A stretch of 64,000 nt of DNA. Origin: Clostridia bacterium (GTDB lineage Bacteria; Bacillota; Clostridia; Oscillospirales; Acutalibacteraceae). The DNA lies in contig JAGAKX010000015.1 in assembly GCA_017625435.1 (NCBI GenBank), positions 1 through 64,000 of the forward strand, read 5' to 3'. Positions within the stretch are counted from its first letter, which is position 1. Every line of letters begins with the position of its first letter. A program made the position numbers and the translations under genes. This document shows, piece after piece, positions 44,976-52,760 of the stretch. The notes under the pieces are model-generated. The model saw nothing but the letters and a program-made list of their open reading frames with translations, was not told where the DNA came from and searched no databases.

Positions 44976-45656
44976 ATGAGAATAAAGGATAAAATCAATC
45001 TTGATTACGATGGGCTTTGCAAGTACGGTGCAATTACAATTGTTGCTTTCGGTGACAGTGTTACTCACGGTGCTGTCGGTAACGGCGAAATCAATTATGA
45101 AACAGTTTATTGGAACAGACTGAAACAGAAGATTAATGAAGTAAGAAATTATATTCCTGTGAATGTTATTAATTCAGGGATTGGCGGAATTACAGCCAAG
45201 GACTCTCTTGAAAGAATGGATAGAGATGTTTTCTCGCATCATCCCGACCTTGTAATAGTTTGCTTCGGGCTTAATGACGTAAACGGAACACTTGAAGACT
45301 ATATTTCTTCTCTTGAGACGATTTTTTCGGAGTGCAGAAAGAGAGAGATTGAAACAGTATTGCTCACTCCCAATATGCTTAATACTTATATTGCGGATGA
45401 TACTCTTGAAGAACTGAAGGAGTACGCTGAAATTACCGCAGAAATGCAGAATTCGGGCAGAATGGATTCATATATGAAAGCCGCCGTAGCCTTAGCAGAA
45501 TCCATGAATATAAAGGTCTGTGATTGCTACAGTAAATGGAAAAAAATGAGTGAAACCGAAGACATTACATTGCTTCTTGCAAATCGTATAAATCATCCCG
45601 TAAGGGAAATGCATGAGCTGTTTGCTGAAAGCATTTTTGAAGTGATAATGAAATAA
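44976..45656 (+). CDS. SGNH/GDSL-family hydrolase
   Basis: 226 residues from the ATG at 44976 (GGGTGA upstream); an in-frame TTG at 44958 lies in the promoter. Block I AFGDSVTHG has the nucleophile Ser, block II Gly in NSGIGGI, block III GLNDVNG with the oxyanion Asn and block V NHPVREMH with the catalytic His. Probable esterase or acyl/acetyl hydrolase of a sugar or lipid; no signal peptide. It stands directly after the tRNA-Arg repeat element. Confidence 0.85.
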   Translation: MRIKDKINLDYDGLCKYGAITIVAFGDSVTHGAVGNGEINYETVYWNRLKQKINEVRNYIPVNVINSGIGGITAKDSLERMDRDVFSHHPDLVIVCFGLNDVNGTLEDYISSLETIFSECRKREIETVLLTPNMLNTYIADDTLEELKEYAEITAEMQNSGRMDSYMKAAVALAESMNIKVCDCYSKWKKMSETEDITLLLANRINHPVREMHELFAESIFEVIMK

Positions 45657-45661
45657 ATAAC

Positions 45662-45700
45662 CGGGTATGTAAATAACGTAAGTTGTTCACATACCCGTGT
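45662..45700. terminator. Bidirectional terminator between convergent genes
   Basis: CGGGTATGT (45662-45670) pairs with ACATACCCG (45689-45697) around an 18-base loop with an inner AAC/GTT pair. A/T-rich flanks occur on both sides. Confidence 0.7.
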
Positions 45701-45703
45701 TTA

Positions 45704-47179
45704 TTATGCGGTAATACTCTTAAATATGAGCCCTGTCAGTGTTTTTGCAATTGTTGTAAGATCTTCTTTGCTGTGTCCGATTGCCGCAACAATAGTCTGA
45801 GCCTCATTGGTACCTTTAAGCGGTGTAATATCAAGAATGCTTTCAATAATTTTTTCGTTTATGACATATTCTATCAGGAAATCAACGGTTTTCTGAGAAT
45901 CGGAGACATAGTATGTTTTTCCGCTGGCAGCGGTTGTCACGGAAGCACAGCTGAAGAGACGTGCCATATCCATATCGGGCATATCAGCATTTTCTGATTT
46001 TGAGATAAGCTTCAACAGTCCGTCAAGAAGATTATTGAAGGAACCTGAAATGTCAATTCCGATTTCACCGATAATCTCAATAAGCGAATTGCCGAGATTG
46101 TATAATTCTCCGTCCTGAAAGCCCATAACGGCAGTTGCGAGGTCGTGAAAATCACCGTCCATTTTAAGCGATCTCATGCTGTTGACAAGGGCGCCTGTGT
46201 CAATCGCATAAGCAAAATTTATGAGCATATCGGTAAGCTTATTTACGGGATCATTTGCGGCTTTTTCTACAGAGAGAAGCACAGGCTCAAGAATAGCCTT
46301 CCAGATATCTCCGAGATTTGTGTACGCACAGACCTCATCGGGGGACGGATATTCTCCCTCCTTCAGACCGAGCGCATTGAAAAGTGTGAGGAGACAGGTT
46401 TCATATCCGCTTTTTTCTGAGGCGTTGTAAATTTTTGCAGCATCAAGATTAATAGGTAAGGCATCGGTGTTAAGAAGGAAATCCAGAATGTTGATATTTA
46501 CTGTTCTTTCCTTGCTTTGAATACAGACTTCCAGTACACCGCGAAGACCTTCTGACATAACAGCCATAGCATTGTAAAAGCTTTCCTTGTCTGTTACACC
46601 CCATTTTACGGTATTCCACAGGGTGGTTGTTTTTGTTTCAGAATCTGTATCTGCCCATGTTATCTCAGTATTCATATATGACCAATCGGATCCGACATTA
46701 TTAAGAACCTCGGTAAGCGGTTTTCTGGTTCCGTCCTTGTCAATACAGGTGTATGAGGTACCTTCAAGTTTTTTTGCATAAGAAGGACCAGTAGGGTAGA
46801 GGTCGATGTTTTCGGCAAAATCCATCATTCCGAGATTTGTAAGAACCTGAAAAAGCAAAGGATAAGCCATTGACATAATAGTGTTTACAATAAGGTCCGA
46901 ATACACCACCTTATGTACAAAGGCTGTGATTTCAGAGGCTGAAATGCCGTTTTCTGTAAATTTGCCGAGCAGCTCTGATGCTGCCGTGCCGATTCCGGAT
47001 GTTGCCTCCGAAAGATTGATGTGAAGCTCAATCGGAGCTTCTGCCGTTTCAGTATTCTTGTCCCTTTTTATAAGAGCAGTTGCTGCAAAAGCAATGCTTT
47101 CGACAACAATAAGCGCACACAGAACAATGATAATGATATTTTTTGTTTTAATTTCCTGCTTCAGACGATATTTTTTCAT
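45704..47179 (-). CDS. Membrane-anchored hypothetical protein, 491 aa
   Basis: Start taken at the ATG at 47179, with GGGAGAG nine bases upstream; the longer frame begins inside the promoter area. Basic N-terminus, one membrane helix (~18-38, NIIIIVLCALIVVESIAFAATAL), then a mostly helical extracytoplasmic domain with amphipathic helices such as INLSEATSGIGTAASELLGK and SFNNLLDGLLKLISK. No family is recognised. It is monocistronic on the minus strand. A role at the cell surface is the only inference offered. Confidence 0.6.
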   Translation of the reverse strand: MKKYRLKQEIKTKNIIIIVLCALIVVESIAFAATALIKRDKNTETAEAPIELHINLSEATSGIGTAASELLGKFTENGISASEITAFVHKVVYSDLIVNTIMSMAYPLLFQVLTNLGMMDFAENIDLYPTGPSYAKKLEGTSYTCIDKDGTRKPLTEVLNNVGSDWSYMNTEITWADTDSETKTTTLWNTVKWGVTDKESFYNAMAVMSEGLRGVLEVCIQSKERTVNINILDFLLNTDALPINLDAAKIYNASEKSGYETCLLTLFNALGLKEGEYPSPDEVCAYTNLGDIWKAILEPVLLSVEKAANDPVNKLTDMLINFAYAIDTGALVNSMRSLKMDGDFHDLATAVMGFQDGELYNLGNSLIEIIGEIGIDISGSFNNLLDGLLKLISKSENADMPDMDMARLFSCASVTTAASGKTYYVSDSQKTVDFLIEYVINEKIIESILDITPLKGTNEAQTIVAAIGHSKEDLTTIAKTLTGLIFKSITA

Positions 47180-47287
47180 ATTTCTCTCTCCCATATTATA
47201 TGTTGTTAAAATATTATAGGAAAACTTCAATCTCGTCAATATCCTGCGGCGTATTTCCACAGATTACAGAAATCTTGTCGGAATTAA

Positions 47288-47331
47288 AACAAAAAAGGAG
47301 CTGTAAAAAACTTTCGTTTCTTACAGCTCCT
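47288..47331 (-). terminator. Terminator of the aminotransferase-aldolase-TetR operon
   Basis: Minus strand: AGGAGCTGTAA (47321-47331) pairs with TTACAGCTCCT (47296-47306) and runs into a T-run (A-run at 47289-47296 on the plus strand). Confidence 0.88.
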
Positions 47332-47337
47332 GAGAGT

Positions 47338-47952
47338 TTATTCTTTGCGTTTTTTCTTTAAGATAGCATCGCACAGTGCCACGGGCTTGTTCTGATGATA
47401 GAATTGCGAAAGATATGCGGCACACTGTTCTCCTGAAACGCTCAGAGAATCCATAAACCAGTGAAGAAGGATATTTCTGAAGCCTCCGAGAGTGTAGTAG
47501 AGGTGACAGATATATTCCGTTACATCTTCACCGGGGAAGAGATTATATATTTCGTGGGAAACCTTATCCTCCGTAAGAGATATTATTCTCTTGATAAGCT
47601 TTTCACCGTGTGATGAAGTAAGGAACAGCTTATAGTAGTTCTTGTTCTTCTCAAGAAACTGTATGCCGAAATTAATGGCTTCGGTGGGGTCAAGAATGAT
47701 GTTTTCTATTCCCATATTGTCAAAGGCTTCATCAACAGACTCTACTATATTGGAAAGGATTGCTGAGTAAAGATCATACACATCAAGATAATGTGCATAA
47801 AAAGTACCGCGAGAAATGTTTGCGCGCTCAACGATATCCGTAACGGTGATTTTTGCCATATCCTTCTCGTTTAGAAGCTCGGCAAAAGCCTGCTTTATAA
47901 GATGCCTGGAGCGTGCGGCATTTTTATGTGAAGATTTTTTTCCGACAGCCAT
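47338..47952 (-). CDS. TetR/AcrR family transcriptional regulator
   Basis: 204 residues. N-terminal helix-turn-helix at ~33-56 (ITVTDIVERANISRGTFYAHY, cited here by its ends ITVTDIVERA and SRGTFYAHY) followed by the helical ligand and dimer domain; the pattern with TFYxHY resembles the TetR_C_7/DhaS-like subgroup. Eleven bases after the aldolase gene, so it is the third gene of that operon and probably regulates it. GGAGG ribosome site. No clear operator palindrome was found at the operon promoter. Confidence 0.88.
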   Translation of the reverse strand: MAVGKKSSHKNAARSRHLIKQAFAELLNEKDMAKITVTDIVERANISRGTFYAHYLDVYDLYSAILSNIVESVDEAFDNMGIENIILDPTEAINFGIQFLEKNKNYYKLFLTSSHGEKLIKRIISLTEDKVSHEIYNLFPGEDVTEYICHLYYTLGGFRNILLHWFMDSLSVSGEQCAAYLSQFYHQNKPVALCDAILKKKRKE

Positions 47953-47963
47953 TTTGCTCCTCC

Positions 47964-49178
47964 TTATTTTTTCTTGGAGTACTTAGTTTTATAAATGACA
48001 CGCATAAGTGTGCACTCAAGGGGATTTATGTATTTATCCTCCTTGCCGTAAGCGGTGGCGGCAACAAAGGATTTGCAGCCCTTTTCTGCAACAAGCTTTA
48101 CTGCATTTGCTTCTTCTTCGGAAGAGCCTACGCATATTGCGCCGTTATGCTTTATCATAACCGCATCGCGGAATCTCATTTTCTTTACAGCCTTTTTTGC
48201 GGATTTGAGACGGTTGTTTATGTCATATTCCGCATTTTTCATTGATACGCCTACAATCTGAGCAAAATCATCAAGGAAGGGCTTGATTGTAACGCCGGTC
48301 TTTGAAAGCTCATAGGTTGCTTTTTCCTTCGAATGGACGATAGCGTTTACATTGCTCTTCTTTTTGTAGATTTCAGCGTGGAGCTCAGCAAATGCAGGAA
48401 CCTCAGCTTCCTTGTCAAGAGGCTTACCGGTTTTAAGATCAATCATAATTGCATCTCCGCCCTCAACAGGTGTCATTTCAAACACACCGTAAAGTCTTTC
48501 GGAGTTGTATGCGGGAATTTCTTCCGTGGTGGTATCCTGCTGAAGGGTGCTTGCAATGTATTCACAGAGTGAGTCGAAGCATTCGATTGTTCTGCCCGTA
48601 AGCTCTCTGTATCTTTCAAGGAAGATTTCCTTGCAGGCGATTTCAAGCTGATTTGCAACATTGAAAGCATCCTCAAGGTCTGTACCCATACATACTGCAC
48701 CGTGGTGCTTCATAAGAACAGCCTTTGACTGGGAGCGCTTTACAGCCTCTGTAACACCTTCTCTGAGAGTAGCAGTTCCGGGAAGTCCGTATGCTGCAAG
48801 AGGAACGTGCTTTCCTATGATTTCGGCACTTTCACCCTCAAGATGGTTTATGTCATATCCTGTGAGACCTGCAAGGGAAGCCATTGCCTGATGAGTGTGA
48901 ATAACGAAATTTACGTTGCTTCTCAGCTTATAGCAGGCAGCGTGCACACCCTTTTCAGACGAGGGCTTTACATCACCCTCGTAAGAAAGGTCTTCAATTT
49001 TTACAAGAACTATGTCATCGGGAGTAAGGCTCTGATAGTCTCTTCCGCTGGGTGTTATAACGAAGGTGTTTTCGTCAATACGGCAGCTGACATTACCCCA
49101 TGTACGCTGAATAAGTCCTCTTTCACAGAGAAGCTTACCTGCTTTGATAACATCAAGCTTTGCTTGCATTAAATCCAT
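47964..49178 (-). CDS. Fused double class II aldolase/adducin protein
   Basis: 404 residues containing two class II aldolase domains. Domain 1 (~1-215) is complete: GNVSCRI, SGRDYQSL, the acid Glu in SSEKGVH, zinc His pair in VIHTHQAM and third His in MKHHGAVCMG. Domain 2 (~225-400) keeps the ELHAEIY and MIKHNGAICVG segments but has IVHSKEKAT, so one zinc His is replaced. Family members split or form C-C bonds of phosphorylated ketoses such as fuculose-1-phosphate. Co-transcribed with the class-III aminotransferase upstream (32-base gap) and TetR downstream. AAGGAG ribosome site. Confidence 0.85.
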   Translation of the reverse strand: MDLMQAKLDVIKAGKLLCERGLIQRTWGNVSCRIDENTFVITPSGRDYQSLTPDDIVLVKIEDLSYEGDVKPSSEKGVHAACYKLRSNVNFVIHTHQAMASLAGLTGYDINHLEGESAEIIGKHVPLAAYGLPGTATLREGVTEAVKRSQSKAVLMKHHGAVCMGTDLEDAFNVANQLEIACKEIFLERYRELTGRTIECFDSLCEYIASTLQQDTTTEEIPAYNSERLYGVFEMTPVEGGDAIMIDLKTGKPLDKEAEVPAFAELHAEIYKKKSNVNAIVHSKEKATYELSKTGVTIKPFLDDFAQIVGVSMKNAEYDINNRLKSAKKAVKKMRFRDAVMIKHNGAICVGSSEEEANAVKLVAEKGCKSFVAATAYGKEDKYINPLECTLMRVIYKTKYSKKK

Positions 49179-49210
49179 TTTCTTTTTCTCCTTGGTGAGA
49201 TTTAGGGAAA

Positions 49211-50689
49211 TCAGTCTTCTTTAACAGTGATGTTTTCGAATACTCTGTCGAAGCGTGCAAGTGCATCGTCAATGTCAGCTTCTGTATAAGCTGCACTTGT
49301 GTAGAGACGGCTGCCTGCAAGAGTTACAAGACCTTCTGCCATATAAGCTGCACCCATATGGGTCATTTCTTTCTTTCTGATATCTGTCTGCTTGAGAACG
49401 GAGGGGATAGTCCAGGGCTTGTTCCAGTTGATTGAGAACTGAAGTGTACCTACAGTTTCAAGATGGCAGATTGAACCCTGATTGAATGCTACAAAGGGAA
49501 GGTGACGTCTTTCGATGATTTCCTGAAGACCCTTTGTGATTCTGTCGCCCATTTCGCCTGCCTTCTGACAAGCATTGGTTCTGTCCATTTCTTCGAGAGT
49601 GAAGTAACCTGCTGCACAGGAAAGGGGATTAGCGGAAAGAGTACCGCCGCAGAAAGCCTTCTTAACCTTGACTGCACCGTCAAGACCTGCACCGAGATAC
49701 TTCATATATTCTCTCTTACCGCCGACACCGCCGGCACCGGGATATCCGCCGGCAATAACCTTACCGAAGATTGTAAGGTCGGGTGAGCAGCCGAAGTAGC
49801 CCTGAGCACCTGCCATACCTACACGGAAGCCTGTAACAACCTCATCGAATACGAGAAGTGCGCCGTACTTACGGCAGAGTCTTTCAACGCCCTTACAGAA
49901 ATCCTTGTCTACGGGACGAGAACCGCTTTCGGGACCGAGTGCTTCAAGATAAACAGCAGCTGTGCCGCCTCTTAAGAGGTTCTTTCTGAGAACTCTTTCA
50001 AGTGAATCAAGGTCGCCGGGGAAGAATTCCTGAGTATCTCTCATAATTCTGCCGGGAACACCGTTTGCCTGTGTTGCTTTTGTTCCGGGAATACGGATGC
50101 CGTAACCGAGCTGATCAGACCAACCGTGGTAAGCACCGCCCATCTTTACGATGTTCTTGTTCTTTGTTGCAAGTCTTGCGATTCTGGCTGCAAGCATACA
50201 AGCCTCGGTACCGGACTGAAGCATACGGAACATATCAACTGTTTCTACGCAGTCGGAAATCTTTTTTGCAATTTTATATTCAAATTCGTGGAAAAGACCT
50301 GTTGAAGGTCCGCATGTGTTAAGAAGGTCTATAACCTGCTCACGTACACATTCGGGGTTTGAACCGAGAACCGTGGGACCGCCTGCCTGAAGGAAGTCAT
50401 AGTACTCATTTCCGTCAATATCGTAAAGCTTACAGCCTGAAGCTGCTGTGAAAACGAGGGGGAAGGGATAGTTGAAGGCAAGATTGTGCTGAACACCGCC
50501 GGGGATGATTTTCTTTGCTTCGTCAATCATTGACTTTGATGTTGCACACTTCTTGTCAAAATATTCTGTTTCATATTTTGCAAGAGCTTCGGGAGAAATT
50601 GTGTAAACGGGCTTTTTGATAAGTTCATCAAGCTGCTTGTTAATGGCAGCTGCATCGGGGTACTGTGATATTGCGAAACGGGTATCCAT
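49211..50689 (-). CDS. Class-III aminotransferase, glutamate-1-semialdehyde-mutase-like
   Basis: 492 residues, longer than a standard GSA aminomutase (~430), with an N-terminal extension of about 50. PLP-fold landmarks: DIDGNEYYDFLQAGG, LQSGTEACMLAARIAR, GGAYHGWSD, VFDEVVTGFRVG and the PLP Lys in IFGKVIAGGYPGAG. The C-terminal half carries an insertion around 400-440. No other tetrapyrrole gene is near, so HemL function is unlikely; transamination of a keto-sugar or aldehyde made by the neighbouring aldolase is the better guess. First gene of its operon; AAAGGAA ribosome site. Confidence 0.88.
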   Translation of the reverse strand: MDTRFAISQYPDAAAINKQLDELIKKPVYTISPEALAKYETEYFDKKCATSKSMIDEAKKIIPGGVQHNLAFNYPFPLVFTAASGCKLYDIDGNEYYDFLQAGGPTVLGSNPECVREQVIDLLNTCGPSTGLFHEFEYKIAKKISDCVETVDMFRMLQSGTEACMLAARIARLATKNKNIVKMGGAYHGWSDQLGYGIRIPGTKATQANGVPGRIMRDTQEFFPGDLDSLERVLRKNLLRGGTAAVYLEALGPESGSRPVDKDFCKGVERLCRKYGALLVFDEVVTGFRVGMAGAQGYFGCSPDLTIFGKVIAGGYPGAGGVGGKREYMKYLGAGLDGAVKVKKAFCGGTLSANPLSCAAGYFTLEEMDRTNACQKAGEMGDRITKGLQEIIERRHLPFVAFNQGSICHLETVGTLQFSINWNKPWTIPSVLKQTDIRKKEMTHMGAAYMAEGLVTLAGSRLYTSAAYTEADIDDALARFDRVFENITVKED

Positions 50690-50727
50690 AATTTCAGTTC
50701 CTTTCTTTTAAATAAAACTTTAATTAA

Positions 50728-50756
50728 ATATTAACACAAAATTTTGGCAATTACAA
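50728..50756 (-). promoter_or_regulatory. Promoter of the aminotransferase-aldolase-TetR operon
   Basis: Minus strand TTGTAA (50751-50756), 17-bp spacer, TAATAT (50728-50733), 38 bases before the ATG. Confidence 0.6.
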
Positions 50757-50779
50757 GTACATTAAATGGTTAATCTGTA

Positions 50780-51259
50780 CTATATTTTCTTCTGTCCGAG
50801 TATATTTTTATGTACAAGGGTAAATGTCTGATGGTTTGTTTCAAAAACACCGTATTGACCCATATACGCACATCCCGGGTTAAAAAACGTAATATCTTCT
50901 GATTCTTCTATAAACGGTATATGGGTATGACCGAAAAATGCAACACGGCATTCATCCTGCTTTGCCGCGTAATAAAGCTTTGTGAGACCGTATTTTACGT
51001 CAAGGAGATGTCCGTGGCAGGCAAAGAATTTTATGTTTCCCATATAGGTTATCAGCTTGGGGGAGAAGTTGTAGAATGAAGGGTCGTTGTTGCCCTTAAG
51101 CTGATACACGGGTATTCTGCCTGTATATGCAGTAAGCCCCATTAGGTCATCGGCGCCGTCCCCCAGGTGAATGACACAGTCGGTGTTTCTTTCGGCGGCA
51201 AGAATTCTTTCAATGATTCCCGAATTTCCGTGGGAATCGGAAACAATAACAGCTTTCAT
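50780..51259 (-). CDS. YfcE/MJ0936-type metallophosphoesterase
   Basis: 159 residues from the ATG at 51259 (AAAGAGGAA upstream); an earlier in-frame ATG lacks a ribosome site. All calcineurin-like metal motifs are seen: VSDSHGN, HLGDGADD, GNND, FACHGH and FFGHTHIPF. Members are small phosphodiesterases, often Mn-dependent, of unknown physiological substrate. Divergent from the orphan trio at 51319, with 59 bases between. Confidence 0.9.
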   Translation of the reverse strand: MKAVIVSDSHGNSGIIERILAAERNTDCVIHLGDGADDLMGLTAYTGRIPVYQLKGNNDPSFYNFSPKLITYMGNIKFFACHGHLLDVKYGLTKLYYAAKQDECRVAFFGHTHIPFIEESEDITFFNPGCAYMGQYGVFETNHQTFTLVHKNILGQKKI

Positions 51260-51318
51260 TAATAAATTCCTCTTTCGGTGCATATTTTGTAGTAAAAAGT
51301 ACAGTCGGGAGTGTTTTT

Positions 51319-51534
51319 ATGAATCAGAATGATATTGATGCATTACTCAGTGCCGCAAAAAGCGGAAATAAAAAGCAGATGTCGGATACGGGCAATGCTG
51401 TTGCCGCAAATTTAAGCGATGCACAGAAGCGTACCGTAGAAAAGGCAATGTCGGATCCCGAATATCTGAAGCAGCTTCTGTCTTCGCAGAAGGCTCAGGA
51501 AATAATTAAAAAACTCAAAGGAGAAGGGCTTTAA
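51319..51534 (+). CDS. Small hypothetical protein, 71 aa
   Basis: Starts MNQNDIDALLSAAKSGNKKQ and ends KAQEIIKKLKGEGL; entirely helical and charged, with no signal peptide. GGGAGTG ribosome site before the ATG. Its stop overlaps the start of the next gene (TAATG), showing a tight three-gene operon. Not recognised. The three-gene format of short helical proteins recalls sporulation-linked orphan clusters of Clostridia, an impression only. Confidence 0.65.
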   Translation: MNQNDIDALLSAAKSGNKKQMSDTGNAVAANLSDAQKRTVEKAMSDPEYLKQLLSSQKAQEIIKKLKGEGL

Positions 51535-51878
51535 TGGATATTTCCTCGCTTCTGTCATCGCTGTCACCGGATGATATTGAAAAGCTCAAGGCTACCGCAC
51601 AGCAGTTTTTCGGCGGAGAGACCGAAGACAAACACCCTGAACCGAAAAATCAGGATGCTTCTTCCGGAGCGCAGGGCTTTGATATGCCCTTTGAGCCCAA
51701 GCTTATTACAGGTGTTGCAAAGTTTTCAAAAATGATGAATGAGAATGATGAGAAAAGTGCATTTATTACGGCACTTAAGCCGCTGCTCAGCGAATCAAGA
51801 AGAAAACGCGCCGATGATGCCGTTATGATGCTGAAATTTTTCAGAATAATAAATCTTTTACAGGAGAGCGGAAGATGA
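51534..51878 (+). CDS. Small hypothetical protein, 114 aa
   Basis: Begins MDISSLLSSLSPDDIEKLKA, contains a polar Gln/Pro/Ser linker (~38-55) and a second helical half with ALKPLLSESRRKRADDAVMM, a segment common in small Clostridia orphan proteins with a poly-helix end. Overlaps both neighbours (one base upstream, four bases downstream). No function assigned. Confidence 0.65.
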   Translation: MDISSLLSSLSPDDIEKLKATAQQFFGGETEDKHPEPKNQDASSGAQGFDMPFEPKLITGVAKFSKMMNENDEKSAFITALKPLLSESRRKRADDAVMMLKFFRIINLLQESGR

Positions 51879-52273
51879 ATGATTACACATATCAGGATAT
51901 GATGCGGATGCAAAGCGAAGCAAAGCAGAGAGTTCTTGAAATGCAGAAGCGTTCAAGAAATGCAGCAGACAGCTTTAACGGAACACAGAAAACAAATGTA
52001 TCTGCGAAAAATGAACCGACGGAGGAGCTGCCGCGGATTCCGAAAAAAATCAGTTACCCTGCAGAGCTTCATAACGGATATCCGAATAGGACTGTGCAGA
52101 AAAAAACTCCTGCCGGACAGGGGCTTGATATCAGAAAATCCCTGCAATCCGTCTTCGGAAATCTCTCGGGCGATGATTATGAGAAAATGTTTATTCTCTC
52201 CCTTTGTCTTCTGCTGACGAAAGACGGTGCGGATGAGTCGCTTATAATGGCGCTTATGTATCTTCTCGTCTGA
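51875..52273 (+). CDS. Small hypothetical protein, 132 aa
   Basis: Helical Gln/Lys-rich N-terminus (MNDYTYQDMMRMQSEAKQR), a disordered middle, and a C-terminal hydrophobic helix pair separated by a short acidic turn (FILSLCLLLTKDGADESLIM then ALMYLLV). Starts within the stop of the previous gene. The hydrophobic end may insert in a membrane or form a helical hairpin. Unknown family. Confidence 0.65.
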   Translation: MNDYTYQDMMRMQSEAKQRVLEMQKRSRNAADSFNGTQKTNVSAKNEPTEELPRIPKKISYPAELHNGYPNRTVQKKTPAGQGLDIRKSLQSVFGNLSGDDYEKMFILSLCLLLTKDGADESLIMALMYLLV

Positions 52274-52433
52274 CAGATAAAGTATATTACAGATGTCGTG
52301 TTTTTTCAATATTAAATAATATCCGACACGTGTTTGTTAAAAGTGTATAAATACGTTCGGTAAAATTTGTTAAATAAATTAATTGAAATCTGTGTAGTTT
52401 TTACGATATGTTAACAATTTAGCAATATTTGTT

Positions 52434-52442
52434 TGATAAAAT
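52434..52442 (+). promoter_or_regulatory. Possible extended -10 promoter of the small protein gene at 52485
   Basis: TGATAAAAT with TG directly before the -10. A -35 box (TTAACA at 52411-52416) would be 20 bp away, which is long, so this is a weak call. Confidence 0.35.
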
Positions 52443-52484
52443 AGCAACAATCAAATAACAAAACTGAAAGTGAGTGCTGTCGAA

Positions 52485-52607
52485 ATGCTGGAAATTGCCC
52501 TTGGATTCATTATGGACATTATTAATCTTTTCAAAAAACTCTTTGCTGCTTTTTCAGGCGGTAATGAGGGAACCGATGATAATATTGACGATGGTGCTTT
52601 GGAATAA
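52485..52607 (+). CDS. Small amphipathic protein, 40 aa
   Basis: Begins MLEIALGFIMDIINLFKKLF, one amphipathic or membrane-surface helix, followed by a Gly/Asn/Asp/Glu tail. A weak AAAGTGAG ribosome site precedes the ATG; an in-frame GTG at 52470 is an alternative start. A strong terminator follows at once, so this is a stand-alone gene. Layout is the same as the 59-residue product at 30097. The helix also recalls the WKIACFFFRLFN helix near the end of the surface protein at 2-2473. Function unknown. Confidence 0.5.
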   Translation: MLEIALGFIMDIINLFKKLFAAFSGGNEGTDDNIDDGALE

Positions 52608-52625
52608 TTTATAAGCTTATTAAGA

Positions 52626-52653
52626 GCTGTCCGTTTTGCGGACGGCTTTTTTT
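52626..52653 (+). terminator. Terminator of the 40-aa protein gene
   Basis: GCTGTCCG (52626-52633) pairs with CGGACGGC (52639-52646) and is followed by T7. Confidence 0.88.
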
Positions 52654-52675
52654 ATGTAAAATGAATAATTATAAG

Positions 52676-52704
52676 TTGACTTTACGGAAATGTTTTGTTA
52701 AAAT
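52676..52704 (+). promoter_or_regulatory. Promoter of the SCP2-aminotransferase-transketolase operon
   Basis: TTGACT (52676-52681), 17-bp spacer, TAAAAT (52699-52704). The ~50-base leader contains a small hairpin ACGGG/CCCGT at 52723-52740. Confidence 0.7.
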
Positions 52705-52760
52705 GTATTGTGAATAAATATAACGGGTTGTTTTGCCCGTGGAAAACGGAGGAATGAGCT

